From the NCBI RefSeq assembly GCF_024171815.1, contig NZ_JAMTCJ010000004.1:806001-870000 (forward strand): a DNA stretch of 64,000 nt. The letters run 5' to 3'. The position numbers and the translations under genes are program-made. Below the pieces are notes generated by a model. The model searched no databases. It was not told the DNA's origin and worked only from the letters and a program-made list of their open reading frames with translations. Positions 30,741 to 41,469 of this stretch are shown one piece after another (position 1 is the first letter of the stretch; each line of letters starts with the position of its first letter). The DNA is from Williamsia maris. Its GTDB lineage: Bacteria; Actinomycetota; Actinomycetes; Mycobacteriales; Mycobacteriaceae.

Positions 30741-31627
30741 TGGGACGGGTCACCACACGGATCCCGGTGCGTCGCATACGACTCCAGGGCGACGCCATCC
30801 GACCGGACACCCTGGCGGTGGAGGAACCCCTCGAGATCCGCGTCGCCGGTGCACCGTTGACGATGACGATGCGCACCCCCGGCGCCGACATCGACCTGGT
30901 ACACGGGTTCCTGTTGTCGGAGGGCCTCATCGGCGGCGCCGAGGACATCGACACCATCCGCTACTGCGACGGGGTGGACGCCGACGGCCAGAACACCTAC
31001 AACGTCCTCGACGTGGCCTCCGCGCCCGGCGTCACCCTGACCGCTCCGCGGCGGGCGTTCCCGACCACGTCGGCGTGCGGGGTGTGCGGCAAGTCGTCGA
31101 TCGACGAGCTGCGCGCCACCTCGCGGTTCGATCTGCGCGACGACCACTCGACGGTGGCCACCGACGTGTTGATCACGCTGCCGGACCGGCTCCGGGCCGA
31201 GCAGAAGACGTTCGCGGGCACCGGGGGCACGCACGGCGCCGCATTGTTCTCCACCGACGGCACGCTGCTGGTGGTGCGCGAGGACGTCGGACGGCACAAC
31301 GCCGTCGACAAGGTCATCGGCTGGGCGGTCCGCGAGGGTCGGATCCCGTTGCGCGACACCGTACTGATGGTGTCGAGTCGCGTGTCGTTCGAACTCGTCC
31401 AGAAGGCCGTGATGGCCGGCATCCCGATCCTCGCGGCAGTGTCCGCGCCGTCGTCGCTGGCCGCCTCGCTCGGCGACGAGACGGGACTGACCGTGATCGG
31501 GTTCCTGCGCGGTGAGTCGATGAACGTCTACTCCGCGCCCGAAAGAGTGGTCGGCCACCCGGCGGGGTCGTCGGACCCGTCAGTCCTCGCCCGCGGCGAT
31601 CGTCACGTCACCGAGGATGTCGGGTAG
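30740..31627 (+). CDS. fdhD: Formate dehydrogenase accessory sulfurtransferase FdhD
   Basis: FdhD transfers sulfur from a cysteine desulfurase to the MGD cofactor of formate-dehydrogenase-type enzymes. The 295 aa protein carries the sulfur-transfer CxxC (Cys113/Cys116 in SACGVCGKSS) and the GRHNAVDKVIG motif. Its ATG overlaps the stop of the preceding oxidoreductase by one base (TGATG). Its last ~48 bp overlap the end of the convergent S9 peptidase gene. Confidence 0.95.
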
Positions 31628-33634
31628 CTCCGACGGGCGGTCGAGCACGTGCTGCGAGAGGAACGCGAGCACGACCCGGTACCAGATGATCGCGTTCTGC
31701 GGCTTGAGGATCCAGTGGTTCTCGTCCGGGAAGTACAGGAACCGATGCACGGTGGACCCGTCGTCGGCGGCCGGCAGTCCCGACTCCGAGAGCAGTTCGT
31801 ACCACAGGCGTAGTCCTTCGCCGATGGGTACGCGATAGTCCTTGTCGCCGTGGATGACCAGCATCGGGGTCACGATGTCGGCGACGTAGAGGTGCGGCGA
31901 GTTCTCCACGGCCATCTCCGGCGACATCTCCCGCGCCCAGTAGTCGGCGCCGTCGGTGGTGGGTCCGAACTGGTCGAGAGCCCACAGGCTGGCGTGGGTC
32001 ACCACGGCGCGGAACCGGTCGGTGTGCCCGGCGATCCAGTTCGCCATGTACCCGCCGAACGATCCGCCCATGATCGCGGTCCGGCCGGTCGTGATGCGAC
32101 GGTCCGCCTCGGCGGCGTCGGTGACCGCCATCAGATCGGTGTAGGGCTCGAAACCCCAGCTGCCCCAGCCCCGTCGGATGAAGTTCTGACCGTATCCGGT
32201 CGACAGCGCCGGGTCGGGAAGCACGACCGCATAGCCCGCGGCCACCGCGATCCACGGGTTCCACCGCCACGACCACGCGTTCCAGGACCCCAACGGGCCT
32301 CCGTGCACCCACAGCAGCAGGGGCACCGGCGAGGTGTCGGTGGCTCCGTGGGGCAGCGCCAGCCAGGCGCGTAACGGGGTGCCGTCGATGGCCTCGGTGC
32401 GCAGGTCCTCGAGGGTCCCGGGCAGTTCGGGGAGCGCCACCGGTCCGCGCAACACGGTCACCTCTCCCGATCCACAATGCACCCGGACGGCATGCGGGGG
32501 CTCGGCCGGCGAACTGCGCAGTGCGAACAGGTGTTCCGTATCCGGGTGGACACGGACGTCGGTGTAGCAGTGGTCGGTGGCGGTCACGGCACGCACAGCG
32601 TCCGATGTCCCTGCGGCGGGGTCGGCGAGGACGAACACCTGTCCGCGGCCGTCGTCGTCGGCGGTGACGATCAGTTCGGTGCCGTCGGCCGACCATGCGA
32701 CCGAGCTCGGCCAGCGGTCCCAGCCGTCGGCCCAGTCTGTGACGGTGCCGGAGGCGAGGTCGTAGGTGTGCGCGGTGATCACCGGGGCATCGGTGGGGGT
32801 GGTGACCGACTCGCGCAAGAACGCCACCCGGGTGCCGTCCGGCGAGACGGTGGGCGCGAAGAAGTCGTGGTCGGGGTCGGCGATCAGGGTGACGCGCTCC
32901 CCCGGGCTGCCGGCGTGGCCGAATCCGATGCGCACCAGCGTCGTCCGGGTCGCAGCCTGCGGCGCACCGACGCGCCACGTCGCGACCGCGAACGAGCCGT
33001 CCGGCGCGACGCCGACACCCGCCTCCCGCAACGCCGGTCCCGGGTTCTCGACCACCGGGGTCAGCTCGCCGGAGCGGGCCAGGTCGAAGAGGAAGGGCTG
33101 TCCGGGGCCGAGGTCGGTGTCCCACAGGCGAACCGGGTAGCGGTCGTGCAGGATCGCCGACACGGCTGCGGTCGTGCGCTTCGCCCGAAGCGTGTTGTCG
33201 GACTCGGCGGACCCGCCCAGCACGTCGGCGAGCGCGAGGACGGTGTCCGCGTCCCGTGCGGTCACGAGCGAGCTGACCCCACCGGGGCGGGCGACGACAC
33301 GTTCGGCCTCACCGACGGTCGGCAGACGCCAGACTGCGGCGGTCGGGTCCTCGTCGGGCCCGGGTGCAGATTTTCGGATGAACCACAGGGCGCCGGAGCC
33401 GTCGAAGGTCGGGGCGGACGCGCTGTGGGTGCCCTGGGTGAGGCGTGCGGCCGGGAGTTCCCCGGTCGGGTCGATCTCCCACAGTGCACTGACATGCCCG
33501 GTCGACTTCTCGTCGAGGGCGGCGACCGTCGTGATCAGTCGGCTGCCGTCGGGCGACATGGCCAGCCCGTTGACGCGGGAGGTCGCGATGTAGCGATCGA
33601 GGTCGTGGAAGTCGGTGTTCTCGGCGTGCGTCAC
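31580..33634 (-). CDS. S9-family prolyl oligopeptidase/acylaminoacyl peptidase
   Basis: This 684 aa serine peptidase has an N-terminal beta-propeller-like region (roughly 1–410, with WD-type DGTRVAF and GTELIVTADDDG repeats) and a C-terminal alpha/beta hydrolase catalytic domain. The nucleophile is in GGSFGGYMAN; the Asp lies in VIHGDKDYRVP and the His in DENHWILKP. It has no signal peptide, so it is cytoplasmic, probably cleaving short peptides. It starts (GTG) 9 bp after the clpX stop, so it may be the last gene of the clpX transcript. It overlaps convergent fdhD. Confidence 0.92.
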   Translation of the reverse strand: MTHAENTDFHDLDRYIATSRVNGLAMSPDGSRLITTVAALDEKSTGHVSALWEIDPTGELPAARLTQGTHSASAPTFDGSGALWFIRKSAPGPDEDPTAAVWRLPTVGEAERVVARPGGVSSLVTARDADTVLALADVLGGSAESDNTLRAKRTTAAVSAILHDRYPVRLWDTDLGPGQPFLFDLARSGELTPVVENPGPALREAGVGVAPDGSFAVATWRVGAPQAATRTTLVRIGFGHAGSPGERVTLIADPDHDFFAPTVSPDGTRVAFLRESVTTPTDAPVITAHTYDLASGTVTDWADGWDRWPSSVAWSADGTELIVTADDDGRGQVFVLADPAAGTSDAVRAVTATDHCYTDVRVHPDTEHLFALRSSPAEPPHAVRVHCGSGEVTVLRGPVALPELPGTLEDLRTEAIDGTPLRAWLALPHGATDTSPVPLLLWVHGGPLGSWNAWSWRWNPWIAVAAGYAVVLPDPALSTGYGQNFIRRGWGSWGFEPYTDLMAVTDAAEADRRITTGRTAIMGGSFGGYMANWIAGHTDRFRAVVTHASLWALDQFGPTTDGADYWAREMSPEMAVENSPHLYVADIVTPMLVIHGDKDYRVPIGEGLRLWYELLSESGLPAADDGSTVHRFLYFPDENHWILKPQNAIIWYRVVLAFLSQHVLDRPSELPDILGDVTIAAGED

Positions 33635-33643
33635 GCCGCGAGA

Positions 33644-34924
<1,281 letters not shown>

Positions 34925-35177
34925 CGTGTGCTGTACCTCTTCCTTGTGCACCTGTGCGAACTCACGATTCACACGGGGCGGACCGACCTGCTCGCCAGTA
35001 TTACTGACCGTACCCGCGAGCAGGCCGAACTTCGACCGATAAAAGCAATGTCAGACCTCGTGGAACCCTCGTCCCACACTGGTCACAGGGCTACAGGATC
35101 ACCCCTGCGCACCGTCGCGTCGATCATCTCCGCGACCCCGGCGTGTCGCACCGCGTCACGCCGACACGAGCCGCCGA
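34925..35177 (-). other. Intergenic region between clpP2 and clpX
   Basis: This 253 bp stretch holds no gene I can support. It contains an inverted repeat just after clpP2 (CGTGTCG/CGACACG, 35142–35168), which may end clpP1P2 transcription, and presumably the clpX promoter; TAATAC on the minus strand around 35002 is a possible -10 without a good -35. I see no ClgR-type box in it. Confidence 0.4.
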
Positions 35178-35858
35178 TCAGCTCCGGCGGGCCGACTTCT
35201 TGCGGTACTCGAAGACCTGGTCGATGATCCCGTATTCCTTCGCCTGCTCGGCGGTGAGGATGTTGTCGCGATCGGTGTCGCGACGGATCTTCTCGGGGTC
35301 CTGTCCGGTGTGCACCGACAGGATCTCGTCGAGACGACGGCGGATGCGCTCGATCTCGGCGGCCTGGATCTCGAGGTCGGAGACCTGACCCTGGTACGCG
35401 CCACCGGTGCGGGGCTGGTGGATCAGGACCGACGCGTTCGGCAGGGCGCCGCGCTTGCCGGGAGTGCCGCCCGCGAGCAGGATGGCGGCGGCCGATGCCG
35501 CCTCACCGGGGCACATGGTCGCGATGTCGCAGTGGACGTACTGCATCGTGTCGTAGATGGCGAGCATCGCGGTGACGCTGCCACCGGGCGAGTTGATGTA
35601 GATGGTGATGTCGCGGTCGGGATCCTGCGACTCCAGCACCAGCAGCTGCGCCATGATGTCGTTGGCCACGGTCTCGTCGATCGGGGTGCCGAGGAAGACG
35701 ATGCGCTCTTCGAAGAGCTTCGCGTACGGGTTGTACTCGCGCATCCCGTTGGGCGTGTGCTCGATGAAGGACGGCAGGATGTAGCGGCTCTGCGGTCCGG
35801 CGGGCGCCAGACCGGACGGGCCGGCCTGGCCGGGGGTGGATCCGAACATGTTCGTCAT
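35178..35858 (-). CDS. clpP2: Clp protease proteolytic subunit ClpP2
   Basis: This is one of the two actinobacterial ClpP subunits that form a mixed ClpP1P2 peptidase. At 226 aa, the catalytic Ser122 lies in CPGEAASAA and His147 in [10 protein letters not shown]; the aspartate region is DTDRDNIL. The long N-terminal extension ([10 protein letters not shown] to ILPSFIEHT) is typical of the ClpP2 type and is normally processed. The serine neighbourhood (GEAASAA) differs from the GMAASMG of ClpP1. It starts 62 bp after clpP1 on the same strand. Confidence 0.96.
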   Translation of the reverse strand: MTNMFGSTPGQAGPSGLAPAGPQSRYILPSFIEHTPNGMREYNPYAKLFEERIVFLGTPIDETVANDIMAQLLVLESQDPDRDITIYINSPGGSVTAMLAIYDTMQYVHCDIATMCPGEAASAAAILLAGGTPGKRGALPNASVLIHQPRTGGAYQGQVSDLEIQAAEIERIRRRLDEILSVHTGQDPEKIRRDTDRDNILTAEQAKEYGIIDQVFEYRKKSARRS

Positions 35859-35920
35859 GTGATGTCTCCGAAAAGTGTGCGCCGTGCGGCGGATGGGATC
35901 GAGGGAATCGGCGGGGTGAC

Positions 35921-36514
35921 TCAGGCGCGGGCGATCACGTGGTCGACCAGGCCGTAGTCCTTGGCCTCCTCGGCCGTGAACCACTTGTCGCGGTCGGCGT
36001 CGGCCTCGATCTTCTCCAGCGGCTGGCCGGAGAACTCGGCGTTGAGCCGGTTCATCTCTTTCTTGGTCTGCGCGAACTGCTCGGCCTGGATGGCGATGTC
36101 GGCGGCGGTGCCACCGATGCCTGCCGACGGCTGGTGCATCATGATCCGCGCGTGCGGCAGCGCGTGGCGCTTGCCCGGTGCTCCCGCGGCGAGCAGGAAC
36201 TGCCCCATCGAGGCCGCCATGCCCATCGCGTAGGTGGCCACGTCGCACGGTGCGAGCTGCATCGTGTCGAAGATGGCCATGCCGGCGGTCACCGAACCAC
36301 CCGGCGAGTTGATGTAGAGGCTGATGTCCTTGCTGCTGTCCTCGGCGGCGAGCAACAGGATCTGCGCGCAGAGCCGATTGGCGATGTCGTCGTCGACCTG
36401 GCTGCCCAGGAAGATGATCCGCTCACGGAGCAGCCGCTCGAACACCGAATCGCTCAGATTCAGCCCGGCGACACCCGAACTCATCGCGGGTGTATGGATG
36501 TTCGACTCGGTCAC
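35921..36514 (-). CDS. clpP1: Clp protease proteolytic subunit ClpP1
   Basis: This 197 aa ClpP subunit has catalytic Ser102 in the classic GMAASMGQF motif, His127 in MMHQPSAG and DADRDKWF for the aspartate. It starts at GTG. It lies downstream of tig with an intervening terminator-like hairpin and a candidate ClgR operator, so clpP1P2 is probably separately induced during protein-folding stress. It pairs with ClpP2 in an asymmetric 14-mer. Confidence 0.97.
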   Translation of the reverse strand: MTESNIHTPAMSSGVAGLNLSDSVFERLLRERIIFLGSQVDDDIANRLCAQILLLAAEDSSKDISLYINSPGGSVTAGMAIFDTMQLAPCDVATYAMGMAASMGQFLLAAGAPGKRHALPHARIMMHQPSAGIGGTAADIAIQAEQFAQTKKEMNRLNAEFSGQPLEKIEADADRDKWFTAEEAKDYGLVDHVIARA

Positions 36515-36587
36515 AGTTCCTACCTTCGACTTCTCTACGAGGGACCCCTGACGGGGCCCGGTGCGATGTTCCTGTCCTCGACCCTAA

Positions 36588-36629
36588 CGAATAGAGGCGC
36601 CGCCGCAGTCGCGGCGCCGCCTCTATTCG
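36588..36629. terminator. Long hairpin between tig and clpP1
   Basis: A 19-position stem (CGAATAGAGGCG continuing into CCGCCGC) has one mismatch and a 4-base loop (AGTC). It follows tig by about 40 bp on the minus strand and is nearly symmetric, so it would work in both orientations. It also overlaps the DNA between the candidate ClgR box and the clpP1 start. Confidence 0.75.
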
Positions 36630-36638
36630 CTGACAGCG
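36628..36638. promoter_or_regulatory. Candidate ClgR-type operator upstream of clpP1
   Basis: TTCGCTGACAGCGGAAC contains CGC-TGACA-GCG, which matches the core CGCYNANRGCG I recall for actinobacterial ClgR, the activator of clpP1P2. The site is about 115 bp before the clpP1 start. It is a motif match only; no binding evidence. Confidence 0.5.
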
Positions 36639-36669
36639 GAACGATTGACCGTCCGCCGTCGCAGATCAC

Positions 36670-38097
36670 CTAGCTGGTCGGCTTCGCGTCCTCGGTGGTC
36701 GCGTCGTCCGTGGTCGCGTCGTCGGTGGACTCGATCACGTCGTCGGTGGCCGGGGCCTCGACGGCGGCGTCGTCCTCGCCGGCGCCGAAGAACTCGGCGG
36801 TGTCGACGGTCGCGCCGGTGGTGTCGGTGACGGTGACCTCACCGATGAGCCCGGCGAGGGCCTTGCTGCGACGGACGTCTGCGTAGACGGCGCCGACCTG
36901 GTTGGCCTGCTGGAGCTGACCGATGAAGTCCTGCGGCGACATGCCGTAGCGCTGCGCCTGGAACAGGATCTGCTGGGTCAGCTCGTCCTGGCTGACGACC
37001 GTCTCCTGGTCCTCGGCGATGGCGTCGAGCAGCAGCTGGGTCCGGACCGACTTCTCGGCGGACTCGCGTGCCTGACCCTCGAACTCCTCGCGGGTCGTGC
37101 CCTGCGCCTCGAGCAGCTTCGCGAACTGCTCCTCGTCGTGATCGAGGCCGTGCAGGACCTCGTGCACCTGGTTCTCGACCTCGGCGTCGACGATGCCCTG
37201 CGGAAGCGGGATGTCGACGGTCTCGAGGAGCTTCTCGAGGACGGCGTCGCGGATCGCGCTCGCCTGCTCCATCTTCTTGGACTGCCCGACCCGCTCGCGC
37301 AGGTCGGCCTTGAGCTCGTCGACGGTGTCGAATTCGCTTGCCATCTGCGCGAACTCGTCGTCGGGCTCGGGCAGCTCGCGCTCCTTGACGGTGTTCACCG
37401 TCACGGCCACCTCCGCCTCCTCGCCCGCGTGTGCGCCGGCGACGAGGGTGGTGGTGAAGGTCTTGTCGGAGCCGGCGGTCATCCCGACGAGCGCCTCGTC
37501 GAGTCCGTCGATCAGCTGACCGGAACCGACCTCGTGCGACAGGCCGGTGGTCGAGGCCTCCTCGACCGCCTCGCCGTTGACCGACGCGGCGAGGTCGATC
37601 GACACGAAGTCGCCGTCCTGCGCGGGGCGATCGACACCGGTGAGGGTGCCGAACCGGGCCCGAAGGGCCTCGAACTGCTCAGCGACCGCGTCGTCGTCGA
37701 CCGCGATGGGCTCGACCTCGACGGCGAGGGTGTCGAACCCGGGGATGGCGATCTCGGGACGGACGTCGACCTCGGCGGTGAAGGTGATCGACTTGCCGTA
37801 CTCGAGCTCCGCGAGGTCGATGTCGGGCTGGCCGATGGCCTTGGTCTCGGTCTCGGCGACGGCCTCGCTGTACTTGCCGGGCAGCGCGTCGTTGACGACC
37901 TGGGCCAGGACGGAGTCACGACCGACGCGCGCCTCGATCAACTTGGCCGGCGCCTTGCCGGGACGGAAGCCGGGGATGCGGATCTGCTGCGCCAGCGACT
38001 TGTAGGCGCGGGCGAACTCTTTCTCGAGTTCCTCGAAGGGGACCTCGACGTTGAGTTTGACCCGCGTCGGGCTGAGCTGCTCGACGGTGCTCTTCAC
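36670..38097 (-). CDS. tig: Trigger factor
   Basis: This ribosome-bound chaperone and peptidyl-prolyl isomerase catches nascent chains. The 475 aa protein has the ribosome-binding N-domain with the signature GFRPGKAP, an FKBP-type PPIase domain around residues 160–245 (from PAQDGDFVSIDLAA), and a helical C-domain. An acidic Asp/Thr-rich tail of ~45 residues is typical of mycobacterial-type Tig. The start is GTG. tig–clpP1–clpP2–clpX is the conserved proteostasis order. Confidence 0.97.
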   Translation of the reverse strand: MKSTVEQLSPTRVKLNVEVPFEELEKEFARAYKSLAQQIRIPGFRPGKAPAKLIEARVGRDSVLAQVVNDALPGKYSEAVAETETKAIGQPDIDLAELEYGKSITFTAEVDVRPEIAIPGFDTLAVEVEPIAVDDDAVAEQFEALRARFGTLTGVDRPAQDGDFVSIDLAASVNGEAVEEASTTGLSHEVGSGQLIDGLDEALVGMTAGSDKTFTTTLVAGAHAGEEAEVAVTVNTVKERELPEPDDEFAQMASEFDTVDELKADLRERVGQSKKMEQASAIRDAVLEKLLETVDIPLPQGIVDAEVENQVHEVLHGLDHDEEQFAKLLEAQGTTREEFEGQARESAEKSVRTQLLLDAIAEDQETVVSQDELTQQILFQAQRYGMSPQDFIGQLQQANQVGAVYADVRRSKALAGLIGEVTVTDTTGATVDTAEFFGAGEDDAAVEAPATDDVIESTDDATTDDATTEDAKPTS

Positions 38098-38187
38098 GAA
38101 CTTGACTCCTTATGTAGAACGACCGGCAGCGAATTGCTGCCGGCCTGGGTTGTCGGCGACCGACAACGCCACTTCCGTCGGTCCTCG

Positions 38188-38264
38188 TGGTCGGGATGAC
38201 AGGATTCGAACCTGCGACCCTCCGCTCCCAAAGCGGATGCGCTACCAAGCTGCGCCACATCCCG
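38188..38264 (-). tRNA. tRNA-Pro(TGG)
   Basis: A full cloverleaf is readable on the minus strand. The acceptor arm CGGGATG pairs with CATCCCG, the anticodon arm TCCGC-TTTGGGA-GCGGA gives anticodon TGG, and the T arm is GGTTCGAATCC. The 3' CCA is encoded (38190–38188). Confidence 0.97.
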
Positions 38265-38465
38265 CACCAGGCGCCCGAACGACCGCGGGGCGATTTCCTC
38301 CCCCACGCAGACACCAGCCGCAAATACTACGTGTCAGGTGGTGACCGGCGTGAATCGGTGGCCGACCGCGTCGGTGTCGGTGGTGATTTCGGCTCCGCGC
38401 CCACGACGCGGTACAGTCGCTTCCGCACGCGGCGCCGGTGGCGATCCCACTCGGCGCGGTGTGCT

Positions 38466-38537
38466 CGCGGGTGTAGCTCAATGGTAGAGCCCTAGTCTTC
38501 CAAACTAGCTACGCGGGTTCGATTCCCGTCACCCGCT
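38466..38537 (+). tRNA. tRNA-Gly(TCC)
   Basis: The acceptor arm GCGGGTG pairs with CACCCGC; the anticodon arm CTAGT-CTTCCAA-ACTAG gives anticodon TCC; the T loop is GGTTCGATTCC. CCA is not encoded. A strong terminator hairpin follows 12 bp later. Confidence 0.97.
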
Positions 38538-38549
38538 CACCGATGGAGG

Positions 38550-38585
38550 AAGACCCCGATCGCGCCCCGGCGCGATCGGGGTCTT
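38550..38585 (+). terminator. Terminator after tRNA-Gly
   Basis: A perfect 16 bp stem (AAGACCCCGATCGCGC/GCGCGATCGGGGTCTT) with loop CCCG follows the tRNA, and is trailed by a pyrimidine-rich CTCGTTCTG. Confidence 0.85.
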
Positions 38586-38640
38586 CTCGTTCTGCAGGAC
38601 GGTCCGGGAATGCTCGTCCGTCCTCGGTGTTGAGGCGAGC

Positions 38641-38943
38641 ATGACGACAACCGTGCTCCTCGATCTCCACCTCGACCCCGCCGCACTCGACGGCGCCGCC
38701 GGCATCCTCAGCACGACGCTCACCGCGACGCGGGCCTGGCCCGGCAATCTCGGACTCGAGGCGATCGTCGACGACGCCGATCCCGCGCACGTCATCATCG
38801 TCGAGCAGTGGGCGACCACCGCCGACCACGACGCGTACGCCCAGTGGCGCACCACCCCCGAGGGCCGCAGCGGACTCGGCGACATCGTGACCGAGGCGCC
38901 GGTGAAGACGATCTACTCGACCACCATCCCGCTCGCCCTCTGA
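38641..38943 (+). CDS. ABM-domain (antibiotic biosynthesis monooxygenase-like) protein
   Basis: This 100 aa dimeric alpha/beta-barrel type protein shows the ABM pattern: an initial beta strand TTTVLLDLHL, the central segment IIVEQWATTADHDAYAQW and the C-terminal strand. Family members include quinol monooxygenases and haem-degrading enzymes; catalytic specificity cannot be told from the sequence. It follows tRNA-Gly and its terminator on the same strand, so it has its own promoter. The immediate genomic role is unknown. Confidence 0.75.
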   Translation: MTTTVLLDLHLDPAALDGAAGILSTTLTATRAWPGNLGLEAIVDDADPAHVIIVEQWATTADHDAYAQWRTTPEGRSGLGDIVTEAPVKTIYSTTIPLAL

Positions 38944-38997
38944 TCATGTGACCGGCGTCTCCAACTTCAACGTACCAATCCGCCGCCACACACGGTG

Positions 38998-39028
38998 ACT
39001 TCAGCCACACAAGTCCACTTCAGCCACA
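38998..39028 (+). repeat. Direct repeat upstream of the L,D-transpeptidase gene
   Basis: ACTTCAGCCACA occurs twice (38998–39009 and 39017–39028), 19 bp apart, and the similarity extends three bases further. It lies about 110 bp upstream of the ldt start, so it may be a regulator site. The surrounding 38944–39138 has no gene. Confidence 0.55.
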
Positions 39029-39138
39029 AAACGGTCACGATTCGGCTTGGTGCGGTTCTCCACCCATGCAACGATGTAACAGCGCGTGGGGTCTCGCGCT
39101 GTCCGTTGTACTTCAAGCGAAGGTTAGGTCACGAACTC

Positions 39139-39837
39139 GTGCTGACTCCCAAGTCCACCCGTAGCGCCGCAGGGCGTCCGCGTCTCATGACGCGTCTCCT
39201 CATGGTCATGTTCGGCATCGTTCTCGCCGTCGTGGCCGTCCCGTCCGCCGCGAGCGCCGCCCCCGTGGCGCCGCAGCCCACCATCCCCGGCCTGCCGGGA
39301 GTGCCCGTGCCGGACTTCCTCAAGCCCCTTCTGCCGGCACCGCCCGCGCCGAAGACGACCCCGGAGCCCGCGCCCGCGCCGGTCCCGGCCGAGCCCGCTC
39401 CGCCGGTGGCCACCAAGACCGGTTGGGTCGCCCTGGCCGACGACGCCACCAAGGAACTGACCGTCTGGCACAACGGCAAGATCGTGCGCAAGATGCCGAT
39501 CTCGATGGGCTCGAACGAGCACCCGACGCCCAACGGCACGTACTTCACCAAGGAGAAGTACCGCGACATGTACATGGACTCGTCCACGTACGGCGTTCCG
39601 GTCGACTCCGCGGAGGGCTACCGCACCTATGTCGAGTACGCCATCCGGATGAGCTTCGACGGCATCTTCCTGCACGCGGCACCGTGGTCGGTGGCGCAGC
39701 AGGGCAAGTCCAACGTGAGCCACGGTTGCATCAACGTGAGCACGGAGAACGGCAAGTGGGCCTTCGACAACTTCCCCACCGGCACCCCGATCGTGGTGCG
39801 CGGGACGGTCGGCGGCCAGTACGTCCAGGGCAGCTGA
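39139..39837 (+). CDS. Secreted L,D-transpeptidase (YkuD domain)
   Basis: This enzyme makes 3→3 peptidoglycan cross-links typical of mycolic-acid bacteria. From the GTG start it has a basic N-region, a hydrophobic signal core (about 18–34) and ASA cleavage near residue 40. A Pro/Ala-rich spacer (41–92) precedes the YkuD domain with the catalytic motif SHGCINVS (His195, Cys197) and IFLHAAPW. It lacks the Ig-like domains of larger Ldts. An ATG at 39187 is an alternative start. There is no lipobox, so it is secreted or membrane-tethered by its uncleaved signal. Confidence 0.92.
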   Translation: MLTPKSTRSAAGRPRLMTRLLMVMFGIVLAVVAVPSAASAAPVAPQPTIPGLPGVPVPDFLKPLLPAPPAPKTTPEPAPAPVPAEPAPPVATKTGWVALADDATKELTVWHNGKIVRKMPISMGSNEHPTPNGTYFTKEKYRDMYMDSSTYGVPVDSAEGYRTYVEYAIRMSFDGIFLHAAPWSVAQQGKSNVSHGCINVSTENGKWAFDNFPTGTPIVVRGTVGGQYVQGS

Positions 39838-39857
39838 TCCCCCACTGACACACAAAG

Positions 39858-39895
39858 ATCCGGGCGGACCGCGTATGCGGTCCGCCCGGATTTTT
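39858..39895. terminator. Intrinsic bidirectional terminator between ldt and sthA
   Basis: A 15 bp perfect stem (ATCCGGGCGGACCGC/GCGGTCCGCCCGGAT) with loop GTAT is followed by TTTTTG on the plus strand and preceded by CAAA, giving U-rich tails in both orientations. It sits between two convergent genes. Confidence 0.92.
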
Positions 39896-39912
39896 GTTGT
39901 CTCATCGATCGA

Positions 39913-41346
39913 CTACGCGGCTCCGAGGTCGTGTCCGTTTCCCGTCCCGGTGACCCGGGAGATCGCGCGCATCTTGTTCACCGCGTCCAGGGCGGCCACC
40001 TTGTAGCCCTCGGCGAGCGTCGGGTAGTTGAAGACCGCGCCCACCAGGTAGTCGACGGTTCCGCCGCACCCCATCACGGCCTGGCCGATGTGTACGAGCT
40101 CGGCCGCGTTGCTGCCGAACACGTGCACGCCCAACAGACTCCGGTCGGTGGCGTGCACCAGGAGTTTGAGCATCCCGTACGAGTCGCCCATGATGGCGCC
40201 GCGCGCGAGCTCACGGTAGCGGGCCACCCCCACCTCGAACGGCACGTTCTCGGCGGTCAGCTCGTCCTCGGTCTTGCCCACGAAGCTGACCTCGGGGATC
40301 GCGTAGATCCCGATCGGCTGGATGGGGTCGACGTCGCCCGCCGGCTCGCCGAACGCGTGATAGGCGGCGCGGCGTCCCTGTTCCATCGACGTCGCAGCCA
40401 ACGCCGGGAACCCGATGACATCGCCGACGGCGTAGATGTGGTCGACCTCGGTCTGGTAGTTCTCGTTGACATCGAGTCGTCCGCGCTCGTTGCCCTGCAG
40501 TCCGGCCTTCGCCACGTCGAGTTCGTCGGTGACCCCTTGTCGGCCTGCGGAATACAGGACGGTGTCGGCGGGGATCTTCTTGCCCGACTCGAGGATCGTC
40601 AGGGTGCCCCCTGGGTGTTTCTCCACGGTCTTCACCGACTCCGAGAAGCGGAAGGTCACCCCACGTTCGCGCAGTTGATACTGCAGCGCCTCGACGATCT
40701 CGCGGTCACAGAACTCGAGCATGTTGGCGCGTTTCTCGACGACGGTCACCTTGGTGCCGAGGGCGGCGAACATCGACGCGTACTCGATCCCGATCACGCC
40801 GGCGCCCACGACCACCATCGACTGCGGAACGTGGCTCATCCCGAGGATCTGGTCGGAGTCGACGATGGTGGCCCCGTCGAACTCGACCGAGTTCGGTCGC
40901 GCCGGACGGGTCCCGACAGCGATCACGATGTGGTCGGCGGTGATCTCCTTGCGTTCGCCGTCCGGACCGTCGATCGAGATCTCGTGCGGGCCCGTGAATC
41001 TCGCGCTGCCGATCAGCAAGGCCACCCGGTTGCGGGTGAGCTGGCTCTGGATAACGTCGATCTCTTTGTTGACGACGTGCGCGGTACGCGCCGACAGGTC
41101 GGTGACGGTGATGTCCTGCTTGAGGCGGTACGACTGCCCGTAGAGCTCGCGCTGACTGAGACCGGTCAGATAGAGCACGGCCTCACGCATCGTCTTCGAC
41201 GGGACGGTGCCGGTGTTGATACACACCCCGCCCACCATGTCCCGACGTTCCACCACGGCCGCGCTCTTGCCGAGCTTGGCGGCCGCGATGGCCGCCTTCT
41301 GCCCGGCGGGGCCCGAACCGATGACAACCAGGTCGTAATGATCCAC
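39913..41346 (-). CDS. sthA: Soluble NAD(P)+ transhydrogenase SthA
   Basis: This FAD flavoprotein moves reducing equivalents between NADPH and NADH. The 477 aa sequence has the FAD-binding [10 protein letters not shown], the [10 protein letters not shown] motif where the second redox cysteine of lipoamide dehydrogenases is Thr, the NAD-binding [12 protein letters not shown] and the YAVGDVIG motif. The Thr substitution separates it from Lpd. The GTG is chosen because GCGGAG lies seven bases before it; an ATG nine codons upstream (41373) is also possible. It matches the actinobacterial SthA family in length. Confidence 0.9.
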   Translation of the reverse strand: MDHYDLVVIGSGPAGQKAAIAAAKLGKSAAVVERRDMVGGVCINTGTVPSKTMREAVLYLTGLSQRELYGQSYRLKQDITVTDLSARTAHVVNKEIDVIQSQLTRNRVALLIGSARFTGPHEISIDGPDGERKEITADHIVIAVGTRPARPNSVEFDGATIVDSDQILGMSHVPQSMVVVGAGVIGIEYASMFAALGTKVTVVEKRANMLEFCDREIVEALQYQLRERGVTFRFSESVKTVEKHPGGTLTILESGKKIPADTVLYSAGRQGVTDELDVAKAGLQGNERGRLDVNENYQTEVDHIYAVGDVIGFPALAATSMEQGRRAAYHAFGEPAGDVDPIQPIGIYAIPEVSFVGKTEDELTAENVPFEVGVARYRELARGAIMGDSYGMLKLLVHATDRSLLGVHVFGSNAAELVHIGQAVMGCGGTVDYLVGAVFNYPTLAEGYKVAALDAVNKMRAISRVTGTGNGHDLGAA

Positions 41347-41469
41347 AGTTCCACTCCGCTTTCCGCGCGACATCGGCGCACCTGGGATCAGTCTCGCCCA
41401 CACCGGACATGCGCACATGTCGAGCGGATGAATTCCGGCGGATGGAACCGTCGATCCGACCGGCAGCTC

